The position numbers were made by a program, and so were the translations under genes. A stretch of 64,000 nucleotides of DNA from positions 16,957,486 to 17,021,485 of the forward strand of contig OW203722.1 in the NCBI GenBank assembly GCA_934045075.1, given 5' to 3'. Position 1 is the stretch's first letter; the number at the start of each line of letters is the position of its first letter. A model generated the notes under the pieces. The model did no database searches and was not told the origin of the DNA. It worked only from the letters and a program-made list of their open reading frames with translations. Below are positions 13,128 to 26,858 of the stretch, piece by piece. This DNA comes from Yponomeuta sedellus. Its lineage: Eukaryota; Arthropoda; Insecta; Lepidoptera; Yponomeutidae.

Positions 13128-16100
13128 AGTGGGTGGCATGAATAATATGGTATATAGCTAGATGGTCATTTCCTCATTTCAACGATTGCTACTGCTTTTA
13201 TTAGTTTATTTAATTCATTCAGCTTTATGGACTCACTCCACTCATTGTCCTGTACTGTCTCGCCAACGTCACGAGTTAGACAAGACTATCAAGAGCAAAC
13301 GAGGCTCAGTCAGAATTTTGAAGCAATCATAGCTGTTTTGACGGAGGTACGAACGAAGAGGAAAAAAAAATCATTAACTATAAAAACAAAATATTTACTT
13401 AGTGAAAGTCGAAGCTCTTGTTACACAATTGATAGATTATGGGAGAAGAAAGTAAAAAAAAAACCTTAACCCTCAGAATTTTTCTATTTCGAGAAGATAA
13501 GGACATTTTATTAGGTACCCCTGATATTAGACTATTCACAAACTACGATTTAATAGAAAGTTTTATTTCATAAAAGAAGGCAAGGGTCATTCATAGATAC
13601 TTCAATACAGACATTGCGACAGTACTACTTCCTGCCCGGTAGTGAGGAAACAGTAGTCGACAGAACAGAAATGTTGAGACTGAAAATGTGGCCGGAGCCA
13701 CCAAAAATCTGAAGATTGTCTGGAAGCTTTGAGCGATCAGGGCGTTAACATAAGGATGTGAAAGAAAAAAAAAACGGTTAGTATTAAGCACAATCTTTAT
13801 TACCTAACGTTTATTTACGTGTAGCAATAGTATAATTGTGAAACCTTAGTACCTAACCAAACCCAGACAATTACTTAATTAATTAAATTTTGAATTAGCT
13901 CAGAGCAGAGCGGGGTCGCTACAGAAAGTGGTTCTTATCGGTTCACAAGTTATACTGTCTAAAGTTGTTAGTCCCTACTTAAAATCAGATTGCCATCAAT
14001 TTCAATAATTAAATTTATAACCTCCTAATTCCTAATTCCCTACTTTATAATTTAAATTGTTTCACAGACCTTGCCAAGAAGCACCCTTCATGTGAAGTCA
14101 ATCCGGCAGCCAAAAAAATAGCAGCTGTTTCTCGACAGCGAAAAAAGAACACTGCCCCAAACGAAATCTCCAAAAGTTACAAAAACACTAAAAGCTATAA
14201 AAAATGAATAAATAAATAAACCCTATCCAGCTGAAAGGAAGAAAATTGCTTCTATTAGAAGATTGCAAATGGCTTAAGCCTGTGGCAGGCAATTATTAAA
14301 TCAGGATAAATCTTACCGAAGACATTCAGCAACTAAGGATTGTCTCAACGCTGGTAATCCCTTCTTTACCTCTTTGCATGGGTCTGATATTTCTTGAAAA
14401 TAGCCACGAATATGAGAGATGACCTAACCTGAATTGCACAAGATTCTACACACAGCTTTCCATATAAGTATTTACTTACAGGGTCCCTGCTGCTACCAAA
14501 TATGATTTACATGGGCTGCTTCGACGCCATCTGAGCCAAGTCTGCTCACCATGGAGGACCAGACCTCCGTCAATCACCAGATGCTTCAAGCTACAAATTT
14601 AGCCCAATTTATACAATTAGCCAGTCAAGTCACAACTCCATCTTCTGCTTGGGTGGCCATAGTCTGAAAATTATTATCTCCGAAAACCATATTCCAAAAT
14701 TTCCATATTGTGTGAATAACATTTATTTGTATTTTTTCATTACTAGCTGTAATTAGTCTTTGTTTATTATGTTAATATTTTTCTATCTTTTAATTAAATA
14801 AATGATATTCATCAATACCTGCAGTTACTATTTTTCCCTGAAATGGGGTAACTAGATTTCCTATGGCAACCCAAACAATGCAACAACCAATCACAGGCGG
14901 CCTAATATCAAAACAAACCTAAAGAAGAGATGTCAGCCTACAGAATTCTATGGTGCTACCAGAGTAAATCGAAACCTGAGCCGTTCAAGGCATTGGAGAA
15001 AACACACAACGTGACAATAGCAACTTGTCACAAAGAGTGTTTACCTACTGTACGTCGTACGATTTTCTTTTATTTTATTGTAGAAATAATAAGCACCTTG
15101 ACGAGTAAATTCGCCCAGAAGAGCTCAGTATAATGACCATTAGAATAATTTTCGGTAGACTTCTACGGAACTGTTTGCTCGGCAAAACATAACTTTTATA
15201 CGCAGTGTCGTATTTCAGGCGCCAGTGGGCAAACTGCAATATTTATTTAGGTCCACGTTTTTGCAAGCGCAAATAACTCTTGAGTAGTTTTTTGGCAAGG
15301 CTATTCTCTTCATTTTATTACTTTCAGAAGACATCACGAATGTGTTTTGTCTGTTTTTGGATAAATTTTCTGACTATATATTATATTCTCACAAATTTCA
15401 CCAAGTCGCATTTTCGTTAAAAACAAGAAAGTTTACTTCTCAGAATAAAATTATGATTCTAGCTAATTTATCAAAATCAAGATGCATCCATCATTTAACA
15501 ATACCCATCATCATTGGCACAGCACACGTGCTTAAACCAAAAGGGTTTTTGCAAAGTGTTGGGTTTCATAATTTGACCGTGGCGCACTCAAGTACCCCTA
15601 TAAATGGCAGTGCAATCCACCCTTTATCGGAGTGCATTGTGCAATAATACGTCATCTGTCATCGAGGTTCGATGTCGCTTTGAGTATTTGCCGACAACCC
15701 TTGACAATCGTTATGCAGTTTACTGTGTTATCAAACGACTTTTCTGAATAAGTAAAATTTGTATAGTAGGAGATGCCAATTATTCTAAAAATTCACAAGC
15801 TTCCTCTTAACGCTAAAGTTAATTTAAATATTGAAATGAGCACATTCCTAAGCTAAAAACTGTTTCCCGAGGCAGCTAGATTAAGTTAGAAAAGTCTGTT
15901 TTACGCAGCCTTACAATCTTTACTGAACCCGATCTGTTCAATTTACCTTTATGGACACTGTGGTACTTCAGATAATGATAATCCACGGTAAGTATTCCGT
16001 AAAAGCAGACATAAGTTTGCCCACCCGCAAATAATTAAGCCAGTAATAACCTGTAGGCAATGCTGTAGTCGTATTCATAAAGTTCATATTAAAATATTTT

Positions 16101-16172
16101 AATACTATTTAATCTTTTCCTCGACATGGCAAAATCGTGTGACTACTGCCTTCCACAATATAGGTATAAAAA
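13128..16172. other. Three kb of single-copy non-coding DNA
   Basis: No repeat, RNA gene or recognisable exon was seen. Frames at 13227-13469, 14930-15133 and 15342-15647 have no recognisable domains or neighbours that would support them. Confidence 0.5.
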
Positions 16173-16394
16173 AGTCTGTTAGCTTTTAGAGTATACCTCG
16201 GCTACTATCAGATAGAATCGGATATATTCGTGTAATAGAAATATCGGAACTAGGTAATATGACACAAAACTTTACATGACTTTTAAAAATAGTAAAGAAA
16301 AGTTTTATACAGAGCAAGAAGTACACTCGCGAGCTTTCTGCAAAAACCGAAGCCTACTCTAGAGCCCGAGGTATATTCTAAAAGCTAACAGACT
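16173..16394 (+). mobile_element. TIR element family C, copy C1 (222 bp)
   Basis: Begins AGTCTGTTAGCTTTTAGA and ends with its inverted counterpart (TCTAAAAGCTAACAGACT). The inverted ends extend about 30 bp through a CCTCGG motif. It is non-coding inside and has a MITE-like size. Two other full copies (42165-42373 inverted, 50875-51103) share the same ends. No target duplication was visible at any copy, so the superfamily is open. Confidence 0.8.
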
Positions 16395-17455
16395 ATTTTA
16401 GTGTTCACATCTTTCTAATAAATGTAAACGAAATAAACAAGCTGAAAAAACAAAATAGGTAATATCTAGAAAACCGAAGAATGTCAGTGACATGTGTTAT
16501 TTGGCACAAGCCATCTCACAAAAACTCAAGTACACCTTGCCAAAGTTCCACAGAAATCATAACAATAATCGACAGATACAATAACCCTTTTGCATCTGCT
16601 CTAACGATTTGATCTACAAACCCTCACTACGGAATATCAATAATTATGTCAAGGTGCTGCTCGATATTAAACTAAGCCAAAGGTTCGTGCCTGATTCATT
16701 CAGTAAGTCAGTCTTTTCAATAACTTGCAGATCACGTTACGGGCACATTTCGCATTAACTTCTTGGAGCACTGCACCCGCGCTGTCACAATAGTTCGCAG
16801 TGAGGATTATATTACGTTATCTTTATAAATCCACCGTAATTAAGCGCCCACATCGAGACAGTCGTCTGAAATATCTGTCGGCAAAAAAAATGGAGCACAT
16901 CGGCCCACCAAGCAGATGCAAACGTTCTGCAAACAACACACTACGAAATCAATTTCAAAAAGTAATTCAATAACATAATGCTGATCGGTGAGAAAAAAAA
17001 TTATGTATTGCTTCCTTCCACCTTGACGGTATTGACGAGGCGATCGCTCGAGTTTCCGAGAGCCTAAGGCCTGATACAGTTATGTCTAAAAACTGTATCA
17101 CTTCGATGATTTTTTTCTGTGTTCATAACGGGAGCATGGTGCTGTACCGTTCTCTTATATCAAAGGGAACACAAACAGTAGCACCGCTAGGATCATTTTA
17201 TGAGGATGTGCTTTGGTTAAAAAGTTTAAGGTGTTCACACAAAGTGTACGGTTTGTCCCGTTAGATCAGAGGGGATTAGAGGCACGCGTCTTCATTCGAA
17301 TGCCCAGAGCAGGGCTTTTGTCAGCCGCGCTTTTGATGTGACTGCAAAAGACGGCTAATATGAAATGGACAATACTCAGTGGATAATTTGGCAAGCAAAC
17401 CTCAGTCACGCGTAAGTCCTGCCTTGGATAAAGTGACCACAAACCAGAACATTTC
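16395..17455. other. Single-copy non-coding DNA
   Basis: Nothing recognised. Short frames at 17082-17264 and 17266-17457 (minus) look like chance. Confidence 0.5.
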
Positions 17456-17638
17456 AAGTCTTTTAGATTATACTATTTTTATTTTTAATGCACTAACCCG
17501 TGCTAAGGACAAATTTAAACACCTATTTAGAGGCTAAAAATTTCACCCATGCCGGGATTCGAACCCGCAACCTCTGGCTATCCGTGCCAGAGATTGTACC
17601 ATTTTTAGCCTCTAAATAGGTTTTTAAAGTCTTTTAGA
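17456..17638. mobile_element. SINE-A copy A3, head-to-head, 12-bp TSD
   Basis: Perfect 12-bp direct repeats AAGTCTTTTAGA (17456-17467 and 17627-17638). Inside, an antisense piece (long A/T-rich 3' tail, 3' end and part of the tRNA-like body) runs to about 17592 and then meets about 30 bp of sense 3' end finishing at a T-run. Both element 3' ends therefore face outward. Confidence 0.9.
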
Positions 17639-19572
17639 GCTTATCTCCTTCAAAGGCATTTTTTTATATTCCTCTCGATTGTTAATTTGTAAAGAAAAGT
17701 GTAGGCGACAATTAGTTGAACTCCTGTTATAAATGAAGTAAATTAATCAAAGACGTTTTAATACGTATTTTAATTGAATTCAAATAAAAAACCCTCACCT
17801 GATTGAAATATAGTCCAATACTTATTATTACTGCTGCTTAATATACATTACTACTATGACTAAAGTAAGCCGCGAATGAGATAATATTCTCTATAAATCT
17901 ATATTGATACATCATTAATGATCAGCTTAGAAGATTTTTCTTCATACTTTATGTATGCTGGTATCGCTAACATACTCTAGGGGCAATCATTCAGGGTATT
18001 AATTTTGATATAGCTGACGCCTACCTCTTGATACAGAAGCCAATGCTTTTTAGCTCCTATCTGCCCGCTGGACCATCTTTCTCACAGCCTAATTTAATGT
18101 TGACAAATGTATCTAACAACTTATAATGACTGCTTCTAATCAGAGAAGGAAGGTGTGAATTTTGGAGTAGTTTTTTAACGACATCGTCATCGTCGCCGAG
18201 CTATCGTATATTACAGATAAGATCTCTGGTTATTTGATCGGAAATGTTGTGGTCTGCTACACTAATTTTAGTTGTCCACCAATTCAGCTGGCAAAGTCTT
18301 AAAACACAAGTGGATACCGTTACTTTTCTCGGAATAAGGGTTGGTGTAGAAATAATTGGACCCATAAATGACTTGAGCTTAAAATATCCGAAAACAAAAA
18401 CTTGACTTTATTGCAACAGAAAAGTCGATCGATATAAGAGTGCATCTGATCTTACGAACACATTGAAAAATTTAAAAATTTATTACTACGTGCGTTAACA
18501 ACTAACCGAATTCCGCACACTACAAAAGAATTATGGTAAAGAAAACAAACAAAAACAGGATTTCCGTGTAATCCTCTAAGGCTCTATTCTTCTCAGCTTA
18601 GGTGGAGGCACAAAATGTTTCATATTTGTTTAAAACCAGCGCTGCGTTAAAAGATATTCCGATCGACACTCAAAAACTTCCGGTCGGTTGCTCATTGTAT
18701 AATTGCTACGCCATTTATTTCCATTCGACAAGAAATTGGACTTATTTGTGTGAAAATGCGTACCGGATTTAATTTACGATTTCGCTTTTAAGCCTTCGTA
18801 TAAATCTTCCTAATGGCACGAGTGTATTGTTCGAAACACCAAAGGTGGCGTGAGTGCTTGTGAATACGAAGTGCTTAGAAATGAATAGTTGGCAAATGTG
18901 ACTATTTGATATATTTGGTGACTTTTGTTAATCAGCACATCAATATTATTGCTTATACAAGTTACACGTTCCTAGTATAGCAGATTCACGGTCCCTCCGC
19001 ATTTGTGTGCGCCATGAATCAGCTAAAGTGTTGTGAAATAGAAAAGATAATACAGCCTTTGTTAGAGTTAAAAAAATATCGCGAAAAAAGTCTTCTCAGT
19101 GTATTTATCGGATCTTTTATGTGGAGGAACGCAGATTGATTTAATAATTAGGCTTGAAAGGTGAAAAACGTGATTAAAATTGAGTAAGCGTTATAAGATT
19201 GGCTAAGATGCAAATAAGAATAATAAAGTATATTATTACTACTAATAAGTAATCATAGTAAGAAACCTGCAGAAAATGATTTAATTTCAAAACTTACCTT
19301 GTTTTAAAATAAGATGTGTAGTTTTTAATAATGGTTCCAATCCACGAGTGGAACAAAAGGGGAGCTGAACGATTTCTTCAGAAACTTTTAGAGTGTATGA
19401 AATGAGCCGGATTGTGGGGAAAAAGCTTAAAGAAGGGCTCAATTCAGTTATTTGAAAACGGCGAGTCTTAGAAACGAAACTATTTTGCCAATTATACGCT
19501 GCGAAAAGTAGATTTTTTTCCTTACGACGCACCATTTTAGAGATATACGCGAAAACGTCAAAAATTATATGT

Positions 19573-19632
19573 ACCTTTTTTCTGTTCACAGTACTTAGGA
19601 AGTGTCCTAAGTACTGTCAACAGAAAAAAGGT
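19573..19632. repeat. Near-perfect 28-bp-arm hairpin
   Basis: Arms 19573-19600 and 19605-19632 are reverse complements with one mismatch and a 4-nt loop. The sequence was not found elsewhere in the window. Confidence 0.9.
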
Positions 19633-21217
19633 TTCTTCTGAAAGCAGGTTCCTTTTCACGGTCTTTTGCAATATTCCAACCAATAGACATTCCATTTTAC
19701 TATACGTGATGTGTCGAGTTTTGCTCAAATCGCCCTAAAACCAACAAACTCTCTCCAAATTTCTTCCATTCCCACTTATCGGATTGCCCAATCCAGAAGT
19801 AAGCCTTAATCCTTTAAGGCGCCGCTACCGCCGCCCCTTTTAATTAGATGGGTGAGATAGTAACGGTCATGGCAACTAAGTTAGCCAGCAAAAAATACGC
19901 CCAAAAACTCAACGTATTCTATTGATCGTGCGAACCGTGACGCAACTATTGTTTAGCAGTTTGGTGAGAAACCTCTTAAGATGAGGCTTACAGTGGGCAA
20001 AGAGTGAGTGATGAAGTAGGCAGAAGTGTCCAGAATTTTATTAAATTCCCGTGATTTAATTTACATTTTTGATGTGTTCGAAGACATAGGTTATCTTGGC
20101 TGAAACACACTTCAAATATAAATTTTGAAAGATAAAGAATTATAATAAACAGTTATCCTACTAACATTTAAAGTGGACGACTAAACTTAAATTAATACAT
20201 TTTCTGCTATTTTGAAGAAAATATTATTTAATTGCTTGTTGTACAACTTAATAGAGACCACCTCCATAAGAAGGATTTAGTAAACTCAAAGTTTCTTTAA
20301 ACTTAAAACTCCTTTAGAATTGCATCCTTTTTCTTTTTGGTATCCTCTTAAGTCCTATTGTTGACTTCAAGTCGAAAAAAAATAAGAGAACTCTTAAGAA
20401 GATCGAAGCTATTTTGAGTGTTGTGTAATGTACCGAAACGACACCACTGTTGGAACCTTCCAAAAGGTTTCGCTAATGAATCTGACCCAACAGAATACAC
20501 CTCAGCCCGAAATATTTTTTCTCCTGCCAACTACTGTTGCAGGTAGAACCCTTTTTGCACAATTCGCCGTATCGGCCAACAATGCTGCTGTCGCAACACT
20601 CCACTTGCCGACACACTTCAAACATTTCCAATTTCACGTCCAGCGAGACCGTGAATGCATGTGTGTGACTAATTTACCAGATCATTAGACGACAGAAATA
20701 GTAGCAGCGCAAAAATATTGATTGTGGAAACTAGGCGTGAAATAGCTCATAATGAAGGATCCAATACTATTGCAACCCACTTACATCCTACAAAATAGTA
20801 TAGTAAACGTAGTTTTTACAGAAATTGCTACATTGTTGGATGACTTACCTTATTTGCGGCCTCTTTTTGTGTCTATTAACTGTAAGTGACCTATAGACAT
20901 ACAGGTTGTCAAGGAATCAATCAGTTTAATTCAGTTCTCATTTCAAAGTTACGCAAAACAACTACAAAGAAAATGCTAAGACATAGTTACATCAACTAAC
21001 TCATCGAAAGTAAATATGTACCTTTAGATACTTAAACTAATTGTTTTGATCAAATCAAACTGTCCAATCATAACGTAACGAGAGTGAATGAACGGAAGTT
21101 GTTAAGTACTTTTATTTTGATGCTTCTATTGATTCTTCTTCACGTTGATTGATTTTAAAACAAAAGTATAACATTTCATGTTCAAAATATTATCACGCCA
21201 AAGATAAGTGGAGAAAT

Positions 21218-21442
21218 ATGATTTGTTTCTCGTTATGTTTTTACTGCTTTCTTGTCCTCCCTATCTTTACGGAAGGGCACGGAAGCCGCGGATATAATTT
21301 TCACACGATCGATTTGGGTTTCGGTTTTCAATCGGGCCAATTTAGAGAATATCGACTCCACCACAAATCGCTAAGAAAAAAGTTATTTTCGAATCAGCAA
21401 AAAGTCGATTTGGATTACCAAGGGGCAATGGAGGCGTGGTAA
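21218..21442 (+). CDS. Hypothetical small ORF with signal-peptide-like N-terminus
   Basis: ATG at 21218 opens a 74-residue frame. Residues 2-17 (ICFSLCFYCFLVLPIF) are strongly hydrophobic and followed by a small-residue region (TEGHGS), as in a signal peptide. The rest is polar, with a basic cluster LRKK that could be a prohormone-type cleavage site. There is one cysteine pair in the signal region and none in the mature part. I do not recognise a family. The upstream frame begins at TTG and is not a likely start. No promoter, introns or neighbours support it; chance is a real alternative. Confidence 0.2.
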   Translation: MICFSLCFYCFLVLPIFTEGHGSRGYNFHTIDLGFGFQSGQFREYRLHHKSLRKKLFSNQQKVDLDYQGAMEAW

Positions 21443-23214
21443 TACCGCTATTGAAAGTTATGGCAATTTTGACACCTACAAGAAGGGCGAAGTTCTCTCT
21501 TGATCTTGACCCTTGTAATTTTGTTGACGAACTCAAAGCCCAGTGGTTCTGTGTATGTTACACCATACGTAGCCTGGCCTACCTCTTGTAATCATCATAA
21601 CCGCCAGCCAGTTTCCAAAAATTTTTGGATAGTGCACTGTCATTGTATTTTAATGAGTCGTATAACTAAGGCCCCTTAGATATTCCACACAACGTGGTCT
21701 GTAATTTTAGTGGCAAATTGTCGTAATTATCTAAAAGACGACGCATTTCTGTCATTCGGACACTTGGAACTTATCTTACCTATAGAAAACTCATGTCATG
21801 ACTTTATATATCTGCTGGAGCCCAGATGTGTCTGATCAAAGCTACCTTTTTACGAGTAGGAAAAAAGTTAGTAGCAAAATGAAGAATTGCCGATTGCGGC
21901 AGAACTATTAACGCACTATATAATTTAGAGGAAGGCCTATGATTAAGAAGTGCTGCCTACCTGTTAAATTAAATTAGGATGATCTTGCTCACATTCCAAG
22001 TTATGTCTTAAAAAACAAGCAGCAAGGTATTAAAATAAAACTCATCGATTATTAAAAATTGATTGCATGATCATTAGGTTGCTTTTATGTTTATTAAGGA
22101 AAAAACTGCCCATTAAGAATATGCAGCTAATTCTCTATTATAACTATATTGTCATTCTGGTGTGATAGGAAGCACCTTATAACTAACTACCGTCTACTGG
22201 GGCTATGCAATCAGAAACAATGCATTATCCATACCCTGCAGCTCAATGCAACCACAAATCTGATAGCCGCCTCAATCTGGCCGCGGCACAATCTTGCAAA
22301 TATTTATCGTGTGTCAAAACAATATGCCAAAAGCGGGCGCTTATTATGTTCTTTACAAATGATTTTATGCTTCAGGCTCAGCTTTGTGGTCTAAAAGAAA
22401 GCTGTTAGAAAATTCTTAGCATATTTCGTTTAGATACTAATGAGTAAAACGAGACCACATGGGCTTTTAAAATAAACAAAGACATTAAAGATAATCCTAA
22501 GCGACAGTAAAGCAAATGTAATGCACAGCATTTTCAAAGCAAACGAAAATATGAAATCGAGAAGTGTACGGCCATTGTAATAAAACGTTTGTGTGGTCAA
22601 TAAATATGACGTGTGGTGTATCGTTCATGACTTAAACCCGAAAACGGCAATCCTCGTTAGTGAGAAGTTACAGCGTATTGTCGGATACAATGGGGGGAGT
22701 GGCTTGCTCGAGGAATCTGTTCTGCTAAACTGATGTGAATATCGAATTTTGAATCACCGAGACATCGATAAAATCGCGTTTCAAACTTTGGACAAGAAAC
22801 GTTTTTACTTATGGTAAGCAGAACGACTGCGTTCGAACCTAAGAACAAAGTGATGCATCTTTCACCAAAAGCTATCGATTTCTGAATGAGTAAAATTGTA
22901 TTTATATGTCACGCAATCGTTACGGATGAATAGATTTCCAAGAAATTTAGCAAACTAAGAAACTGTCCTAAATTAATACACACAATTTTTATCTTCATTC
23001 TATATGTATAGTCACAGGTACATCTAGTAATTATAGTGTTTTTCAGCATTTTTTCATAAATAGGTAGTCAAAAAAACTGATATAATATGAAATGGTAATC
23101 TTTCGGGAGACAGTAATGGCTTTGGGAGGACTGCCACGATACAAGCGGCTAGGTAACCGATATACGATTGCGGTATCAAAGCACATGATCAGCCCATACG
23201 TATCTCTGTATCTG

Positions 23215-23233
23215 CGCGTGAGTTGCTCACGCG
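23215..23233. repeat. Short CpG palindrome
   Basis: CGCGTGAG and CTCACGCG (8-bp perfect arms, 3-nt spacer) within a CpG-richer patch at 23200-23300. It could be a binding site for a dimeric factor; function unknown. Confidence 0.5.
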
Positions 23234-24774
23234 AGCTGAACGCAACTCGAATTTCGAATCTTGCGACGCGATCGATTGCGGCGGATTGCTACCCAAGATC
23301 TCGTTTGTAAACTATAAACGAGCTATGATTAATCTTCAGTGGAAAGCGCATACAAACTACCAGTAGAGGACACAGCTCTAAAAGATAAACCCTTGAGGCA
23401 CAAAAGTGTAGCGTACTCGTATCTCAACTCCCGCACTATCAACGAAACTATTCATTTAAAAGCTTACAAGACGGCAGTACTTTCCTAACGAGACTTCGCT
23501 CATAAATATTTATCAGAAAACTAAGTACCATACTATGAGCGTCGTTATGATAGTCAAGTACTTGACTCCCGTGTTACATTATATATCATTATTTTGTATG
23601 GAACTGCGTCTAAAACCCCAAGAAAGACAATATCAAAGGGCCGGCGCTGATCGAACATCGGATTACCGTAGATGGAATGACGGCTAGTCCGGGCGGTTCG
23701 TCATACGCCCCGATCATTCGTTTAAATGGTCATAATTGGTCAAGCGAGCTTTATAAAATACAGCACTCGGTCATTAGAACATTGCTTTGGGCTGCTCTAA
23801 TAACTAAACACAGGTTTCTGCACCGTAATGCTGCTGCCGCTGCCTCCCTAATTGAATCAGATATATTCCGCTTTCAATAAGTTGGTACGTTTTCACAGCG
23901 CGTATAAATAACTTTCTTGATCAGAATCGACATAAACAAATAAATAGTAAATTAATATTATGACTGCTCATGTTGAGAGCATCGCGTGACTGAATATTCA
24001 AAACTATAATATAGTGTTCCGTTGCTATTTAAATACCTCCGGTGTCACAGGCGATGAAGTGATAAGTTCTCTTATTGATGATCTTTGGTAACACTAATTG
24101 CCAACAGCGGCGGCGCCTGTGCTCAGTCGACGTCGTCGGTCCGTGTCGACGCAACGCGAATGACAAAGATTCAACTGACGATACGTGCATGCGACGGCGG
24201 CAAGCTTTGATCCGCTCGCCTGATGAATTCGACGGCCAATCAAATATTGGAAGGAAATATAATAAAATTCTCGCCTCGAGAACACATTTTGCCGAAGATG
24301 CACATTAATAAACATTTAATTACTTTAACTAAAGAGATCTTTAACTGTGTTTAACGTCGCATTCCGAGGTAGTGTGTGTAAAAACTCATCTATAATAAGG
24401 ACTAGTTTTGAAGACGTGCCGATGTACTTCTTACTAGCAAGTTATGAGCGTGTATGAGTGCAAAGAATTCGGTAGCCAGCCAGTCAGCTCTAGGATTTTT
24501 ATTTTAAGCACTGCATCCACGAATACCAACATGTCGTACGCCTAAAAAGGCGATGGAACAGACAACCCGTGCCGAAGCCCGTCAATAAGTTATAGTATAA
24601 CCTGTCGCGAATTAATTTCTTGGCATTTTGATCAAGGTCATATCGACATAAGCTCGCGCCTGTAAAAAGGAGTTGGATGCTTGTGGCCAGTATAACGAAG
24701 TAGGTTTGCGAACAATCCATAAATTAAAAAATAAATATGTTGACGGGACGCCTTATTGGTCGTAGTAATTAACA

Positions 24775-24845
24775 TGGCGCATGGCAGCGCGCGCGCCGCG
24801 GCCGGCTGACGGGTCACTCACTCGGTCCTCGCGCGGCCTTCAGAG
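24775..24845. promoter_or_regulatory. CpG-dense GC island
   Basis: A 70-bp stretch of very high GC and CpG content (runs such as GCGCGCGCGCCGCGGCCGGC) in otherwise AT-rich DNA. No TATA box or initiator was placed with confidence. A promoter or enhancer core is possible but only inferred from composition. Confidence 0.3.
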
Positions 24846-26230
24846 GACGGTTATTCAATAGCGCTCAACAAACTCTTTGTCGTATTCTCATAAATTATGA
24901 AACTATTTCACTTGCAGTGCAGTCTACGCTTACGAGTACCCTGTCCCATGGTGAAGCTAGTTTTGTTATATACAATTTTCATTTGTACGTCTCGAACACA
25001 ATGTTTAAAATAAATTTTGTAAGCTTTAGTGTCAACAATCAAAACACAAAATTTACTTGCAGATGTTTTACTGCAAATAATAGGGACCTGGTTAGTTTAT
25101 AATTACTTAAATTACTTAGTACCTTGGACATACGTGTTCATTTTATATCTCTTGTGCATATTATTATACATGTTCGTGATAATAGGTTCACCCTCTCAAT
25201 ACAACATGGACAACAACGCGTTATGTTCAAAGCAGTGTTTTAAAACACATACCTATGTAGATACCTAAAACATTATTTTCTTAATTTTTTTCCGAGCATT
25301 ACCAACTTTAATGCAGATAGATAATTAGGTTCGCATAAATCAGCAATTAGCATAGGATTCTGTACAATTAAGTTTTAGCAGGTGCAATCCCTTAAGTGGA
25401 CGGGCTAATTGTGGCCAAGTCCTAAGAGACGTCATACGTGCACATTAAACATGTAGCAGCGAAAAAAATCTCATCTAGTTATAAGGACAAAACTCGTTAA
25501 TGATGTTCAAAGAAAACACAGACGATTTTACAATACATACAATGACTGACGTAGAAAAAACAAAAAAAAGCTGACTTGAAAACAAGTGCTCTGCCTCCTG
25601 TTGACACAAAAAAATCACGTAAGAATGTTGAAATAGCTTCTTAACACTTGAGATTCAGGTAAGTTTCGCAACCATGTTTAAGTGATGTCTATTAATACAA
25701 TCCCTAATACCTTTATTAAACAGAGTGTCAGGATCAAAACAATTTATATGTAGATGGCGTCCCGGCTAATAGATGTCTAAGCATCCAGCTGCTTGCATGC
25801 TGCCTGTGGACTGGTTCAGTTTTGCATACGTCTATCCTGCCGACCACACTGACCACTAATATGCACCTCATTTTACAGCTTATGACAGCGAAAGGCGTAG
25901 AGATGACACAATTTTACTAGAGTGAAAAATGTATTTTTAATTATGAAAGAAATGTTACAAGATAATAATCTACCCAGTTAAGTAACAAAGAGTCGACTCT
26001 ATGCAAAAATAATCAGATATTCAACGTAAATAATTTAGATCACATTTGTTGAATGACAATATTTTTACTATTAAAACGTGAAGATGTTATAGTTTTTACA
26101 CAATCTGCGTGTAATGAGCCCGAAGGCGGATAATCGCCAGTTTCAGAATTAATTAAACACCTATGTATCTTTTTGACAAATCTCTTACGCAATGACGCCC
26201 CGAAAGGAAGGTAAACTTCGAACGAATTAT

Positions 26231-26267
26231 GATAGTAGCCGAGATATATTCTAAAAGCTAACAGACT
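26231..26267 (+). mobile_element. TIR element family C, terminal fragment C4
   Basis: Only the right end (GATAGTAGCCGAGATATATT through AACAGACT) of the element seen at 16173-16394 is present; the rest is missing. Confidence 0.7.
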
Positions 26268-26763
26268 GTACAATATTACAATAGTTATAGAAAAAAATAC
26301 ACGCTAAGAAACGTTTTGGTAAAAAAATACGAAGCAATAAGCTAGCTATAGGCTCCTCCAGACAGAAATGGATGATGTATTAAAATTATGGGAAGGAAAA
26401 TAAAGGCTTTCCGAAAGTAATTTATGCAATGACCGAGTACAAGAAAAAAATTTCAGTAGTGATACAAATGTATATGTGGTATAATTAATACAGTAAAAGC
26501 GAGAAATTGTATAAAATTGAATTATGTATTGTAATAAAATTTTATGAATAGTATGTACGATGTTTACTTAAATAGGCAATGTATATAGACGATGAATGAG
26601 GATAATCGAGAACGGAAAGTTGCGTCATAATTATGACGAGCCATGCTCGACCGGCAAAGAATTGACTAGTTAATAGTGAGATGAATGTAAATCATCAGCT
26701 GGTGATGATGCACACGTCTGTATAAGGTTGGGCGTAGCCCTGCAGGACGTAAAATGAGTTTAA

Positions 26764-26858
26764 GTGTGTCTGTGCACATGCGCGCGTGTATGTGTGTGTG
26801 TGTGAGTTAGTGAGCGCTAATACATACGCGCGTGTGTGCATTCATGCATATATGTATG
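26764..26858. repeat. Alternating purine-pyrimidine (Z-DNA-type) tracts
   Basis: Two TG/CG/CA-alternating tracts (about 26764-26805 and 26821-26858) separated by a short AGTTAGTGAGCGCTAA-like spacer. Each includes CGCGCG cores. Confidence 0.8.

Larger units (their letters stand above)
17639..26230. other. Longest repeat-poor stretch (8.6 kb)
   Basis: None of the dispersed families seen elsewhere occurs here. It contains a hairpin (19573-19632), a short secreted-type ORF (21218-21442) and CpG-rich patches near 24.1-24.3 and 24.8 kb, listed separately. The other reading frames are short and unrecognised. This is the part most likely to hold gene-linked or regulatory DNA. Confidence 0.5.
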
